NCBI GenBank assembly: GCA_934655755.1
Contig: CAKUHA010000006.1
Coordinates: 22,783 to 86,782 of the forward strand
DNA from: an uncultured Collinsella sp.
GTDB lineage: Bacteria > Actinomycetota > Coriobacteriia > Coriobacteriales > Coriobacteriaceae
DNA: 64,000 nt
Reading direction: 5' to 3'
Made by a program: the position numbers and the translations under genes. The notes under the pieces were generated by a model. The model was not told the origin of the DNA. It worked only from the letters and a program-made list of their open reading frames with translations, and ran no database searches. Below, one piece after another: positions 52,188 through 61,718 of the stretch; within the stretch, counting starts at the first letter, position 1, and each line of letters starts with the position of its first letter.

Positions 52188-52384
52188 ATAATGTAATTCG
52201 ATTAGCAACTAATGTAATTATATCTTTCATTACATTAGTCGTTGGCGCATAAGGACGTAAGTCGGTTGTGCGTCCCGACGTTTTAATACATTCAACGTCC
52301 TTGCTAGCTGTTGAATGCGCAAGGCAGCCGCCAGGGAAAACGACAAACAACACAGCTTCCTCTAATGTAATTACACGTGTAATT
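52188..52384. promoter_or_regulatory. TAATGTAAT operator-like repeats upstream of the AlbA_2 gene
   Basis: TAATGTAATT appears at about 52188. An inverted pair follows at 52207-52245: CAACTAATGTAAT, then ATTACATTAGTCGTTG. Another copy at 52363-52371 runs into the palindrome AATTACACGTGTAATT (52369-52384). The first sites overlap the likely promoter of the AlbA_2 gene, so autoregulation is plausible. The remaining gap to purB (to 52582) holds no gene; TACAAT at 52533-52538 may be the purB -10 element. Confidence 0.5.
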
Positions 52385-52582
52385 TTACATATAACGGATG
52401 AGATTACGTTAATTTGCGGGGCTTTCGTTGCCCGCTATAGTCGTGTCCACTGTTCACCTCTCTTGCCCGCTTCAATCCCAATCCCAAAATGTTAGGTTGA
52501 TGCCCGTAGCTCATACGGGCACCTGTGCACGGTACAATAGTCGAGTTACGACCAACGTGCCAATAACCAAAAAGGAGCCGCT

Positions 52583-53929
52583 ATGATCGATCGCTATACC
52601 CGCCCGGAGATGGGACACATCTTCTCCCTCGAGAACAAGTACGCCATTTGGCAGGAGATCGAGGTCCTGGCCTGCGAGGCCCAGGCGGAGCTCGGCAAGA
52701 TCGGTATTTCCAAAGACGAGGCCCAGTGGATTCGCGACCACGCCAACTTTGAGAAGGCAAAGGTCGACGAGATCGAGGAGGTCACGCGCCACGACGTCAT
52801 CGCCTTCCTGACCAACATGAAGGAGTATATCGACGCCGACGTTCCCGAGGGTGAGCCCAAGCCCAGCCGCTGGGTTCACTACGGTATGACTAGCTCCGAC
52901 CTGGGCGATACGGCTCTGTGCTATCAGCTCACTCAGGCCTGCGACCTGATCATCGAGGACGTCAAGAAGCTCGGCGAGATCTGCAAGCGTCGTGCCTTCG
53001 AGGAGCGCAACACGCTCTGCGCCGGCCGTACTCATGGCATCCACGCCGAGCCGATGACCTTCGGCATGAAGTTTGGCTCCTGGGCCTGGGAGCTCAAGCG
53101 CGATCTGGACCGTCTTGAGGACGCCCGTAAGAACGTTGCCTTCGGTGCCATCTCTGGTGCCGTCGGCACCTACAGCTCCATCGAGCCGTTTGTCGAGGAG
53201 TATGTCTGCGAGCACCTGGGTCTGGTTCACGATCCGCTGTCCACGCAGGTCATCAGCCGCGACCACCACGCCTATCTTGCCGGTGTGCTCGCTACCACGG
53301 CAGCTACCTGCGAGCGCATTGCAACCGAGGTCCGCAACCTGCAGAAGACCGATACGCTCGAGGCTGAGGAGCCGTTCCGCAAGGGTCAAAAGGGCAGCTC
53401 CGCTATGCCGCACAAGCGCAACCCCATCACCATGGAGAAGGTCTGCGGCCTGTCGCGCGTCGTGAAGTCCAACGCCCAGGTCGCCTTCGACAACGTCGCC
53501 CTGTGGCACGAGCGCGACATTTCGCACTCTTCCGCCGAGCGCGTCGCCCAGGCCGATAGCTTTATCGCCCTTGACCACATGTTCCAGTGCCTCATCCGCG
53601 TTATCGATGGCCTGCAGCTGTATCCGGCACGCATGATGGCCAACCTCAACAAGACCCGCGGCCTTATCTTCTCTTCCAAGGTGCTGCTGGCCCTCGTCGA
53701 CACGGGCATCACCCGCGAGGACGCCTACGCCATCGTTCAGGAGAACGCTATGGCAACCTGGCATGAGGTGCAGGATTGTGTCTCCGGCCCCACCTTTAAG
53801 GAGCGCCTCGAGGCCGATCCACGCTGCACCGTCAGCCAGGAGAAGCTCGACGAGATCTTTGACCCGTGGGACTTCCTCACCCGCATCGACACGGTCTTCG
53901 ACCGTCTGGAGCAGCTGAGTTTCGAATAA
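52583..53929 (+). CDS. purB: Adenylosuccinate lyase
   Basis: 448 residues. It makes two cuts that release fumarate: SAICAR to AICAR and adenylosuccinate to AMP. The superfamily signature GSSAMPHKRNP is near residue 272. The active-site regions HYGMTSSD and RTHGIHAEP (with the conserved His) are present. ATG follows AAAGGAGCCGCT. It has its own terminator and is not next to purC, which lies 7 kb to the right. Confidence 0.98.
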   Translation: MIDRYTRPEMGHIFSLENKYAIWQEIEVLACEAQAELGKIGISKDEAQWIRDHANFEKAKVDEIEEVTRHDVIAFLTNMKEYIDADVPEGEPKPSRWVHYGMTSSDLGDTALCYQLTQACDLIIEDVKKLGEICKRRAFEERNTLCAGRTHGIHAEPMTFGMKFGSWAWELKRDLDRLEDARKNVAFGAISGAVGTYSSIEPFVEEYVCEHLGLVHDPLSTQVISRDHHAYLAGVLATTAATCERIATEVRNLQKTDTLEAEEPFRKGQKGSSAMPHKRNPITMEKVCGLSRVVKSNAQVAFDNVALWHERDISHSSAERVAQADSFIALDHMFQCLIRVIDGLQLYPARMMANLNKTRGLIFSSKVLLALVDTGITREDAYAIVQENAMATWHEVQDCVSGPTFKERLEADPRCTVSQEKLDEIFDPWDFLTRIDTVFDRLEQLSFE

Positions 53930-53972
53930 CGTCGGTGTAATTCGACCGCTTGCGGATGCATTTCAACCATCG

Positions 53973-54005
53973 GCGCCTTGCCCATCTTGGGTGAGGCGCT
54001 TTTTT
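53973..54005 (+). terminator. Terminator after purB
   Basis: GCGCCTTGCCCA pairs with TGGGTGAGGCGC (two G-U pairs) and is followed by TTTTTT. Confidence 0.75.
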
Positions 54006-54032
54006 CGTTGCTGCGGCAGCCCCGGTAATAAA

Positions 54033-54884
54033 ATGAACCTCTACTGCCATTTCGATGAAAAGAGGCGCGTGCCTAGACGTATTAAACGAGTCGTCATCGT
54101 CTCGTTCGCGTTCATAGTTCTTGTTGCTGCTTGTACGGCCGTCCTGACGTATACCGATCGAAATAGTTCTTCCTCGCCGAGTACGGCTGACGAGGATCTC
54201 CCTGTGCTCAAAATTGGCGTTACGGATAACGACCCCTATGTATATGTCGATACCACAGGCGATTACGCCGGTATCGATATCGACATCGCCCGCGAGGCGT
54301 GTGAGCGTGCGGGGCTCAAGCCGCAGTTTGTCGATATTGACTGGAACGATCGCGACCGGCTGCTCAAAAATGGTGATATCGATTGCCTATGGTGCGATTA
54401 TTCGCCCTGTTATCGCGAGGATAAGTATTACTGGACTGAGCCGTATCTAACCGTGAGGGTCTCGGTTGCCGCCAAGAAAGCGAGTGGTATCAAGTCCTTG
54501 GCACATCTCGATGGAAGTAGGACCATTGCGGTGATTGCGGGCTCGGTGAGTGAGCGCCGATTGCTTGCAGGGGATCTGGAAATCTCGCCGGACGTACACA
54601 TCAAATCATATGGCTCTGCCGAACTCTGTAAAGCCGCTCTAGCCAAAGGATATGTGGACTGCTGGATGGCGGACGTACAACCGCTTGACCGACTCGTCGC
54701 CCAGTACCCCGGCCTCTATCGCGTGTTCGCTGACAACGTTATGACGGTTGACCTGGGCGTTGCGTTTAAGAACAGCTATGAGGGGCCGTATGTAAAGTCT
54801 CTCAACACCGTGCTGTTCGACATGGACCGAGATGGCACGATTGATCGCATTGTGAGCAATTACGCGGCAGGGGCGAAATCATGA
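54033..54884 (+). CDS. Solute-binding-protein-like (SBP_bac_3) membrane or lipid-anchored sensor partner
   Basis: 283 residues from the ATG at 54033; a GTG at 53991 lies in the purB terminator and is unlikely. The binding site upstream is weak. A basic start and a hydrophobic segment (RVVIVSFAFIVLVAACTAVL) contain VAAC, a possible lipobox. Then follows a type 3 solute-binding domain: LKIGVTDNDPYVYVDTTGDYAGIDIDIA split over residues 65-95, then DCLWCDYSPCYRE and TIAVIAGSVSERRL. Such domains bind amino acids. No ABC permease or ATPase is nearby; the next gene, overlapping by four bases, is a diguanylate cyclase. The pair probably senses an amino-acid-like ligand. Confidence 0.75.
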   Translation: MNLYCHFDEKRRVPRRIKRVVIVSFAFIVLVAACTAVLTYTDRNSSSSPSTADEDLPVLKIGVTDNDPYVYVDTTGDYAGIDIDIAREACERAGLKPQFVDIDWNDRDRLLKNGDIDCLWCDYSPCYREDKYYWTEPYLTVRVSVAAKKASGIKSLAHLDGSRTIAVIAGSVSERRLLAGDLEISPDVHIKSYGSAELCKAALAKGYVDCWMADVQPLDRLVAQYPGLYRVFADNVMTVDLGVAFKNSYEGPYVKSLNTVLFDMDRDGTIDRIVSNYAAGAKS

Positions 54885-56680
54885 CAAATGACGAACGCCG
54901 CTTGCGTCGAAAGAACCTGGCCATCATAGCCGTCGGCGTTGCCGTTAGCCTTGCCTTGTTGGGCGTGCTGTATACCGTCGGCACGCATCGCTGCCTCGAT
55001 AAAACGCTTGGATTCGGTCAAGAGACCATGGTGTTTTTGGAAAACGCCTGCGAAAAATATGACCGCTACGAACAGGGGAGAAAAACCGAGGCTACGCACG
55101 ATTTGGATGCCGCGGTCGAATCGTTTGCGACGTTCCTGCCCCCTGATCGCGTTGAGGTTAACGACGATCTTGTCGAGCAATATGTCCATGCCGAGAACCT
55201 TTCGGGGCTGTTGATCATGGACTTCGACGGTCATATGACCGCCCACTACGACAGCGATGGCCGCGATCCGCTCATGCTGTGGCGAGAAGAGCTGGCTTGC
55301 TCGTCGGTCGCATCGATGTATCAAGGTTCCAAAGTGTCCTACTCAACTGTCGTTGAGCGCCGCGATGTCGTTTTTGCCGTCTGTGCTGCTCCGTATGGCG
55401 ACGGCATTGCCCTGGCATACCGCTCATTCGTCCCCGATACGGCGGACGACTATTCATATGCCATAGCCGACGTGCTTGCAAACAGCACCTTCCACCAGGG
55501 CCCCACGGTGCTTGTTATGGAGGATGCGGAGATCGTCTCCTCTAATGATCCCGATGTCGACGTGTCGCTTGCCCGACTTCTCACGGACAGTGGAATTGAT
55601 TGGAAAGATGAAGGCCTGACGCGTATCGAGTATCGGGAAGAAACATGGTATGCCGTGCGTGCGGCATATAAGGATTACCGACTGTTTGCGCTGTACCCCA
55701 AATCTGAAGTTATGTCTGACAGGATCACATTTGTCGCTGCCGGCGTCTTGATGGGCCTTGCATTTTGGGTCGTGGTGCTGTTGGCACGAAATATTGTTGA
55801 CCATCGCAATTTGGCCGAAAAGGACAAACAGCTCGGCATCATCAATGCCATTAGCTCCGCCTACGACTCGACCTTCCTTTTGCATCTCGACACCCTCGAG
55901 ATTGAGGGAATCAATATGTCGCCGGCGATAGCGAAGATATTTGCCGAACACAGCGAGGCATATGATTTTATGGACACGGTCTGCCGAGATATCGTGAGTC
56001 CCGAAAGCCGTGAAGCGGTTGTGGGACTTGTAGATATGAATACACTCCGGAATCACATGGAGGGCGTGCCGTACTTGGCCGCCGAGGTGCGAGATTGCCG
56101 GGGCGCTTGGTACTCGCTGCAGGTTGTCCCCCAGCATCGCGATGAGCAGGGTCGGCTGGAATCGGTCGTTGTGGCGACGCTCAACATCTCGATGGCCAAG
56201 CATGCCGAGGAGCTTTCTTTTCAGGACAAGCTGACGGGCCTTCACAATCGCAACTATCTCGAATCGCGCGGCGACAGCCTGGTGAACGAGGGGCTGCCGG
56301 TGAGCGTGATCATGATGGATTGCAATCATCTCAAGCGCACGAACGACCTTTGCGGGCACGAAATGGGCGATGAGCTGCTGCGGCGCACAGCGGCCGTATT
56401 GAAGCGGACGGCGGGCGAGAAGTTTGTGCCCATACGCGTTGGCGGCGACGAGTTTTTGCTGGTCTGCCCTCACGCCAATCGTGAGTCCGCACTTGAAGTG
56501 GCGCAAGAGCTTCGGTGCGGACTTGTAGCGGCAAGCGATGATACATTGACGGTCAGTGCGTCGATTGGCGTGGCGACCGTCGAGACGGCTGGAAATACGC
56601 TGGCCGATGTATATCGCGTTGCCGACCACAATATGTATCGTGAGAAGCGCATGGTCCACGCGCAGGGCACGGACTGCTAA
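54881..56680 (+). CDS. Membrane diguanylate cyclase with extracellular sensor region
   Basis: 599 residues. Two membrane helices (about 12-32 and 282-305) enclose an extracellular region of about 250 residues. A PAS-like part (about 320-425) precedes a GGDEF domain (about 430-595) with the intact motif GGDEF in RVGGDEFLLVCP and the start DKLTGLHNRNYLE. It should make cyclic di-GMP. An RxxD inhibitory site is not seen before GGDEF. The ATG overlaps the stop of the solute-binding-like gene (ATGA), so the two work as a unit. No EAL or HD-GYP protein is in the window. Confidence 0.9.
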   Translation: MTNDERRLRRKNLAIIAVGVAVSLALLGVLYTVGTHRCLDKTLGFGQETMVFLENACEKYDRYEQGRKTEATHDLDAAVESFATFLPPDRVEVNDDLVEQYVHAENLSGLLIMDFDGHMTAHYDSDGRDPLMLWREELACSSVASMYQGSKVSYSTVVERRDVVFAVCAAPYGDGIALAYRSFVPDTADDYSYAIADVLANSTFHQGPTVLVMEDAEIVSSNDPDVDVSLARLLTDSGIDWKDEGLTRIEYREETWYAVRAAYKDYRLFALYPKSEVMSDRITFVAAGVLMGLAFWVVVLLARNIVDHRNLAEKDKQLGIINAISSAYDSTFLLHLDTLEIEGINMSPAIAKIFAEHSEAYDFMDTVCRDIVSPESREAVVGLVDMNTLRNHMEGVPYLAAEVRDCRGAWYSLQVVPQHRDEQGRLESVVVATLNISMAKHAEELSFQDKLTGLHNRNYLESRGDSLVNEGLPVSVIMMDCNHLKRTNDLCGHEMGDELLRRTAAVLKRTAGEKFVPIRVGGDEFLLVCPHANRESALEVAQELRCGLVAASDDTLTVSASIGVATVETAGNTLADVYRVADHNMYREKRMVHAQGTDC

Positions 56681-56793
56681 TCTTGTCCCCGCTCGTCCGC
56701 GCATCGTAGGATGTTGAATCGGTGCTTGTGACAATATGTCGGTCCGGGCGGGGATAATAGACTCCTGAAATTTCTTTCCGAGAGGGGATTGCA

Positions 56794-57057
56794 ATGATTA
56801 GTTTTGACTACAAGCCGCAGGGCGTATGTGCTCGCAATATTCACCTCAATCTCTCTGACGACGGCAGTAAGGTGCTGGGCGTCGAGTTTACCGGCGGTTG
56901 CGATGGCAATCTCAAGGCCATCTCTAAGCTGGTCGAGGGTGCTCCTTCCGATCGCGTGATTGAGGTTCTCGCCGGCAACACCTGTGGCATGAAGAAGACT
57001 TCTTGCGCCGATCAGCTTACGCGCGCCATCGAGGCCGCCCGCGCCGAGAACGCCTAA
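56794..57057 (+). CDS. TSCPD-domain protein (TIGR03905 family)
   Basis: 87 residues with the domain's cysteines: GVCARNIHL, TGGCDGNLKA and GNTCGMKKTSCADQL. The same module occurs at the end of B12-dependent ribonucleotide reductases, where the cysteines may bind metal. The free-standing function is unknown. ATG follows GAGAGGGGATTGCA. Its stop shares one base with the next start (TAATG). Confidence 0.88.
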   Translation: MISFDYKPQGVCARNIHLNLSDDGSKVLGVEFTGGCDGNLKAISKLVEGAPSDRVIEVLAGNTCGMKKTSCADQLTRAIEAARAENA

Positions 57058-58268
57058 TGGGTATCGCTGATCGCTTTAAGAACGGAATAACGCGCCGAGG
57101 CTTTGTTTTGGGCGGCGCCGCCACGGGTGCCGCTACGCTGCTTGCGGGATGCTCGTCAAAACCTGGCACCAGCGACGACGCTGCAGGCGAGCCACAGGTC
57201 ATCAAAGACGATTCCAAGATTGTCTCGATTACCGACGAGTATGAGGCCGTCGACATCGACCTAGAGCCTACGGCCTCGTGGACGCTGCCGCTTGGCACGT
57301 TGCTGTACTACTGCGACGGTGATCTGTCCGCGGCAATGATGGCGCCCGCCTCGGCGCAGCATGCCAATACGCTCGGTGTGCTCAGTCTGAGTGATGGTTC
57401 CCTGACGACGTTGGTCGAAGACCCCGTCGAGGGCACGGGCTATGCGTTTTATGATGTCCGTGCGACCGACAGTGTGTTTGCATGGATTGAGATGGACTAT
57501 GCGAACTCCGCGTGGAAGCTCTACGCTCAGGGGCTTTCGGGGGTGTCGCTTACCGGTAATGCCGTCGAGCTCGATCGTGGCGGCAAGGATTACGACCCGC
57601 CGCTCTTTACCGCATATGGGTCATCGGTTATCTGGTACAAAATGCCTGCGTCGGGCGGCTCCAAGACAAGTAACGATTCGTTTTGCTATCGTCAGTCGGT
57701 CGACGAGTCCAAGTCCGAGGTAATTTGGAAATCGACGGGTCGTTTTGCATCTGCACCGCGTGTGAGCGACGGCATCTTGACCATTTCACCGCGCGTGCGT
57801 AACGACGAGGGCGTCTATTACGGCATGACGGCGATTGATTTGACCGACGGCAATAACACCAAGCGCGCTCAGTTGGTGCTTCCCTCGTCGGTATCTCCCT
57901 TCGAGGCCGTTTACATGGGCGATACCTTTGTGTTCTCCATTGAGGCAACCTATAACGGTGTCGGCAGCTTGGGTAACATGGGCACCTATATCGGTAACGA
58001 GGGCGGCCCCTATCTCTTTTTGTCGCGCGAGCCGCTTGCGTGTGCCGCGGGGAGAAAGAACAAGTACTTGGTTAAGGTTCAGGCGTCTCATTTTCTGATC
58101 AACACGTCGGCGAAGACCTATGGGTCGCTACTGTCTCCCGATCGTGCCCTCGAGTATGGCGATTATCCTGCTACAGCGGGTGAATCGGATACATTTTTGA
58201 CGTACGCCACGGTTCGAAATAGCCAAGGCGTTCCCGAGACGGTCACGGCCCGTCTGTTCTCACTTTAG
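57057..58268 (+). CDS. Tat-exported lipoprotein, probably beta-propeller, unknown function
   Basis: 403 residues from the ATG at 57057, coupled to the TSCPD gene by TAATG. The start has a twin-arginine motif (ITRRGFVLGG) and a lipobox LLAGCSS, so it is predicted to be folded, exported by Tat and lipid-anchored. The body consists of repeated strands with W and Y residues (FAWIEMDYANSAWKLY, SVIWYKMPASGG), which suggests a propeller fold. No catalytic motif is recognised. Confidence 0.7.
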   Translation: MGIADRFKNGITRRGFVLGGAATGAATLLAGCSSKPGTSDDAAGEPQVIKDDSKIVSITDEYEAVDIDLEPTASWTLPLGTLLYYCDGDLSAAMMAPASAQHANTLGVLSLSDGSLTTLVEDPVEGTGYAFYDVRATDSVFAWIEMDYANSAWKLYAQGLSGVSLTGNAVELDRGGKDYDPPLFTAYGSSVIWYKMPASGGSKTSNDSFCYRQSVDESKSEVIWKSTGRFASAPRVSDGILTISPRVRNDEGVYYGMTAIDLTDGNNTKRAQLVLPSSVSPFEAVYMGDTFVFSIEATYNGVGSLGNMGTYIGNEGGPYLFLSREPLACAAGRKNKYLVKVQASHFLINTSAKTYGSLLSPDRALEYGDYPATAGESDTFLTYATVRNSQGVPETVTARLFSL

Positions 58269-58422
58269 GTTACGTGGGGTTAAAAAGGCGCCGACGGGGG
58301 AATAAGCGCGTTGTAACTATGAGTACCGCCCGCCGAGCTGTCGCGTCCATGCGATACCCGGCGGGCTCAGGTGCGTTAAAATGGGCTTGTTCTTAGCTAA
58401 TTGAGACAGGGGGGGCCGTGTT

Positions 58423-59145
58423 ATGGCTTCAGATGCAAAAAAGATTCTGCTGGTCGAGGATGAGAAGGCAATCCGTGACGCCGTCGCAGCCTATCTCGAG
58501 CGTGAGGGATACTGGGTCGTGGGCGTTGGCGATGGCCAGTCTGCGATCGAGGAGTTCGAGAAGCACCAGTTCGATCTGGTCGTGCTCGACCTCATGCTCC
58601 CCAAGATTCCCGGCGAGCGCGTCTGCCGCACTATTCGCGATACCTCCGATGTGCCCATTATCATGCTTACGGCAAAGGGTGAGATCGAGGACCGCATTAT
58701 CGGCCTTGAGTTGGGCGCCGATGACTACCTGATCAAGCCGTTCTCGCCGCGCGAGCTCGTCGCCCGCGTGCGCGCTCTGTTCCGTCGTGCCCATCAGGCC
58801 GACGAGCCGGCAGTCGAGGTGCTCGACTTCGGCGACCTGGTCATTGATATTTCGGGCCACAAGATTTTGGTCGAGAACAAGGAAGTCGATCTGACTGCTT
58901 CCGAGTTTAAGCTGCTCACCACGCTTGCCCGTCACCCCGGTCGCGTCTATAACCGTATGGAGCTGGTCGAGAAAGTGCTCGGCTATGACTTTGAGGGCTA
59001 TGAGCGCACCATCGACAGCCACGTGAAGAACCTTCGCGCCAAGCTGGGCGACGATCCCAAGAAGCCCAAGTGGCTCTACACCGTCCACGGCGTTGGCTAT
59101 CGCTTTGAGGCTCCTGCCAAGACTGACAAGTCGGACGAGAAATAG
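58423..59145 (+). CDS. OmpR/PhoB-family response regulator
   Basis: 240 residues. The receiver domain (7-120) has VEDE, the phospho-acceptor Asp in VVLDLMLPK (residue 55), the switch Thr in MLTAKG and the Lys in IKPFSPREL. The DNA-binding domain (about 137-230) is a winged helix with ERTIDSHVKNLRAKLGD and YTVHGVGYRFE. A run of seven G residues forms the ribosome binding site region. It is 11 bp upstream of its sensor kinase. Target genes cannot be read from the sequence. Confidence 0.95.
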   Translation: MASDAKKILLVEDEKAIRDAVAAYLEREGYWVVGVGDGQSAIEEFEKHQFDLVVLDLMLPKIPGERVCRTIRDTSDVPIIMLTAKGEIEDRIIGLELGADDYLIKPFSPRELVARVRALFRRAHQADEPAVEVLDFGDLVIDISGHKILVENKEVDLTASEFKLLTTLARHPGRVYNRMELVEKVLGYDFEGYERTIDSHVKNLRAKLGDDPKKPKWLYTVHGVGYRFEAPAKTDKSDEK

Positions 59146-59156
59146 GGAAATCACAT

Positions 59157-60722
59157 ATGACACCTGCGCGCTTTGAAATTGGACAAAAGCACAAGCAGGA
59201 GAACGAGGCGGGTTCCAAGGCAAGTTGGAACACGCCTCGTTCCGATTCGCGGCCGACGATGAGCTATCCCTCTCGAATGGCCCTGGCTTTTGCATTGACG
59301 TCGCTTATGACGGTGCTGGTGTTGGTGGGCGTTGTCTCGGTCGTGTGGGGTACGGTGTTTTCTGATTACACGCGTTCCAACATCGTCGAGATTGCCAACT
59401 CCGCTGCCGAAAAACTGGCGACATCCTATGATGAAAACGGCAGCTGGACGGCCGAGGAACTGCGCACCGTTGCCACATCGAGCCTGGTGTCCGATGACCT
59501 GGGTATGCAGGTCGTCAATAAAAAGGGCGTGATCGTCTACGACGATTCCTGGCCTTCGGCAAGCGCCACTGCCGACGTACGCGAAAACCAGGCGACGACT
59601 GATGGGTCGACCGGCAAAAGGGCTTCGCATAGCCCCGTTTCGTCGGCTCCCACCGGATCGGACAGCGTTGCCAACGTCGAGATCGTAACGTCTTCCGGCG
59701 AGCATGTCGGACAAGTAAAGCTGTGGGCCATCGGCTCCGATGCCCTACTCACCAAGGCAGACTCCGCGTTTAGAGAGAAGACCTTTAACGCCATGGCACT
59801 TGCCGCGGTTGTGGCCGTTTGCATCTCGGTCGTTATCGGAGCGCTCATGTCGCGCATGCTCACCAAGCCGATTCATCGTATTACCAGTACCGCCAAACAG
59901 ATTCGCGACGGAGACCTGTCCGCTCGCACGGGCCTGCGCGGTGACGACGAGATCGATCAGCTGGGTGAGACCTTCGATGAGATGGCCACGTCGCTCGAGA
60001 AGGATATGAAGCACGAGAAGCGCTTGACTTCGGACGTCGCGCACGAGCTGCGCACACCTTTGATGGCGATGCTCGCGACGGTCGAGGCCATGCAGGACGG
60101 GGTGTATCCCACCGACGACGAACATCTGGAGACGGTTGCCTCCGAGACACGCCGTCTGGCACGCCTGGTGCAGCAGATGCTCGATCTGTCGCGTATGGAA
60201 AATAGCACCGCGCCGCTCAACCTGGAGCCGGTGGATATGGTGCCGTTCGTGCGATCGATTGTGAATGGCCAAGAGCGCCTGTTTGCCGACCGCGACCTTC
60301 GTCTTCGCTTTGCAGATGAAACCCAGGGCCACGACGATGTCGTCGAGGCAGATCCCGACATGATCACGCAATGTGTCATCAACCTCATGAGTAACGCCAT
60401 GCGCTATACCCCCGAGGGCGGCTGGGTCGTGGTGTCGGTGCTCAGCGATCGCAAGCATGTTAGTATCGCCGTTTCGGATACGGGCATCGGTATCGCCAAG
60501 GACGACCTGTCGCGCATCTTCGGCCGCTTTTGGCGTGCCGACGCCAGCCGTGCCCGCGAGGCGGGCGGCCTAGGTGTGGGCCTTGCCGTGACCAAGCAGA
60601 TTGTCGAGCGCCATCATGGCTACATTTCCGTGGAGTCGGAGCTTGGAAAGGGTACGACTTTTACGATTCATCTGCCTCGCGAGCACACGGCGGACGCGGC
60701 ATCTACTACAATGGAGCACTAG
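59157..60722 (+). CDS. Sensor histidine kinase
   Basis: 521 residues. One membrane helix at about 42-66, an extracellular region to about 200, a second helix (about 204-226), a HAMP domain (RMLTKPIHRITSTAKQI), then HisKA with the phospho-acceptor His in DVAHELRTPLMAM. The ATPase part has NLMSNAMRYT (N box), DTGIGIAKDDL and GLGVGLAVTKQI. It phosphorylates the response regulator encoded just upstream. Its sensor region is Ser/Thr-rich, and no ligand-binding family is recognised. Confidence 0.95.
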   Translation: MTPARFEIGQKHKQENEAGSKASWNTPRSDSRPTMSYPSRMALAFALTSLMTVLVLVGVVSVVWGTVFSDYTRSNIVEIANSAAEKLATSYDENGSWTAEELRTVATSSLVSDDLGMQVVNKKGVIVYDDSWPSASATADVRENQATTDGSTGKRASHSPVSSAPTGSDSVANVEIVTSSGEHVGQVKLWAIGSDALLTKADSAFREKTFNAMALAAVVAVCISVVIGALMSRMLTKPIHRITSTAKQIRDGDLSARTGLRGDDEIDQLGETFDEMATSLEKDMKHEKRLTSDVAHELRTPLMAMLATVEAMQDGVYPTDDEHLETVASETRRLARLVQQMLDLSRMENSTAPLNLEPVDMVPFVRSIVNGQERLFADRDLRLRFADETQGHDDVVEADPDMITQCVINLMSNAMRYTPEGGWVVVSVLSDRKHVSIAVSDTGIGIAKDDLSRIFGRFWRADASRAREAGGLGVGLAVTKQIVERHHGYISVESELGKGTTFTIHLPREHTADAASTTMEH

Positions 60723-60830
60723 CTTTTCGCTACTCGGTGAAGGAGGGGTCTTGTCCCTGCCGCTCCGAGTTTGCGAAAGCGTGCGGGAAAAGCCCGCATT
60801 ACTGTCGTATTTTGGTAAGGAGTGACTCAC

Positions 60831-61718
60831 GTGACAACGATGGAGCGTCGTCCGGATTCCCGTGGCAAGGTTCGTGATATCTACGATGCCGGTGAAAACC
60901 TGCTGATGGTCGCCACCGACCGCATTTCTGCGTTCGACTTCATTCTTCCCGACGAGATTCCGTTTAAGGGAGAGGTGCTCAATCGCATCTCGGCATTCTG
61001 GTTCGATAAGTTTGCCGACATCGTTCCCAACCACCTTGTCTCCATCGATCCAGCCGATTTCCCCGAGGAGTTTGCTGAGTATCGTGATTATCTCGCCGGC
61101 CGCGCCATGCTGGTCAAGAAGGCCCAGACGATTCCTATCGAGTGCATCGTCCGCGGCTATCTGACCGGTTCGGGCAAAAAGACCTACGACGAGAACGGCA
61201 CCGTCTGTGGCATTCAGCTGCCCGAGGGCCTGACCGAGGCTTCCAAGCTCCCCGAGCCGCTGTTCACGCCGTCCACGAAGGCCGAGATCGGCGACCACGA
61301 CGAGAACATCTCGTTCGAGCGTTGCTGCGAGATCGTGGGCGAGGACATCGCCACCCAGATTCGTGACTTGTCTCTCAAGATCTATAAGGCCGCTGCCGAG
61401 TACGCCGCGACCCGTGGCATCATCATCGCCGACACCAAGTTCGAGTTTGGTGTCATCGATGGCAAGGTTACGCTGATCGACGAGTGCCTCACGCCCGACT
61501 CCAGCCGTTTTTGGCCTGCCGCCAGCTACGAGGAGGGCAAGATTCAGCCCAGCTACGACAAGCAATTCGTCCGCAATTGGCTCAAGGCCAACTGGGATAT
61601 GACGGGGGAGACTCCGCACCTGCCCGCCGAGGTCATCGATGGCACGTCCGAGCGCTATCGCGAGGCTTTCCAGATCATCACGGGCTCCCAGTTCACAAGC
61701 ATGAAGGAGAACGCATAA
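60831..61718 (+). CDS. purC: SAICAR synthase
   Basis: 295 residues from GTG at 60831, which is eight bases after TAAGGAG; a GTG at 60822 would touch the binding site. It joins aspartate to CAIR in purine synthesis. The signature regions GKVRDIYD, ATDRISAFD, ECIVRGYLTGSG and DTKFEFG are present. PurC in this longer form is typical of actinobacteria. The next gene begins directly after its stop codon. Confidence 0.97.
   Translation: MTTMERRPDSRGKVRDIYDAGENLLMVATDRISAFDFILPDEIPFKGEVLNRISAFWFDKFADIVPNHLVSIDPADFPEEFAEYRDYLAGRAMLVKKAQTIPIECIVRGYLTGSGKKTYDENGTVCGIQLPEGLTEASKLPEPLFTPSTKAEIGDHDENISFERCCEIVGEDIATQIRDLSLKIYKAAAEYAATRGIIIADTKFEFGVIDGKVTLIDECLTPDSSRFWPAASYEEGKIQPSYDKQFVRNWLKANWDMTGETPHLPAEVIDGTSERYREAFQIITGSQFTSMKENA

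Noticed and set aside
46300..52500. Integrative element using tRNA-Gly as attachment site
   Set aside because: I looked for a repeat of the tRNA-Gly 3' end near the right side of the defence genes and for an integrase. Neither is present.
52246..52582. Purine riboswitch upstream of purB
   Set aside because: No aptamer core is recognisable; only a small hairpin GCCCGTA/TACGGGC at about 52502-52520 is seen.
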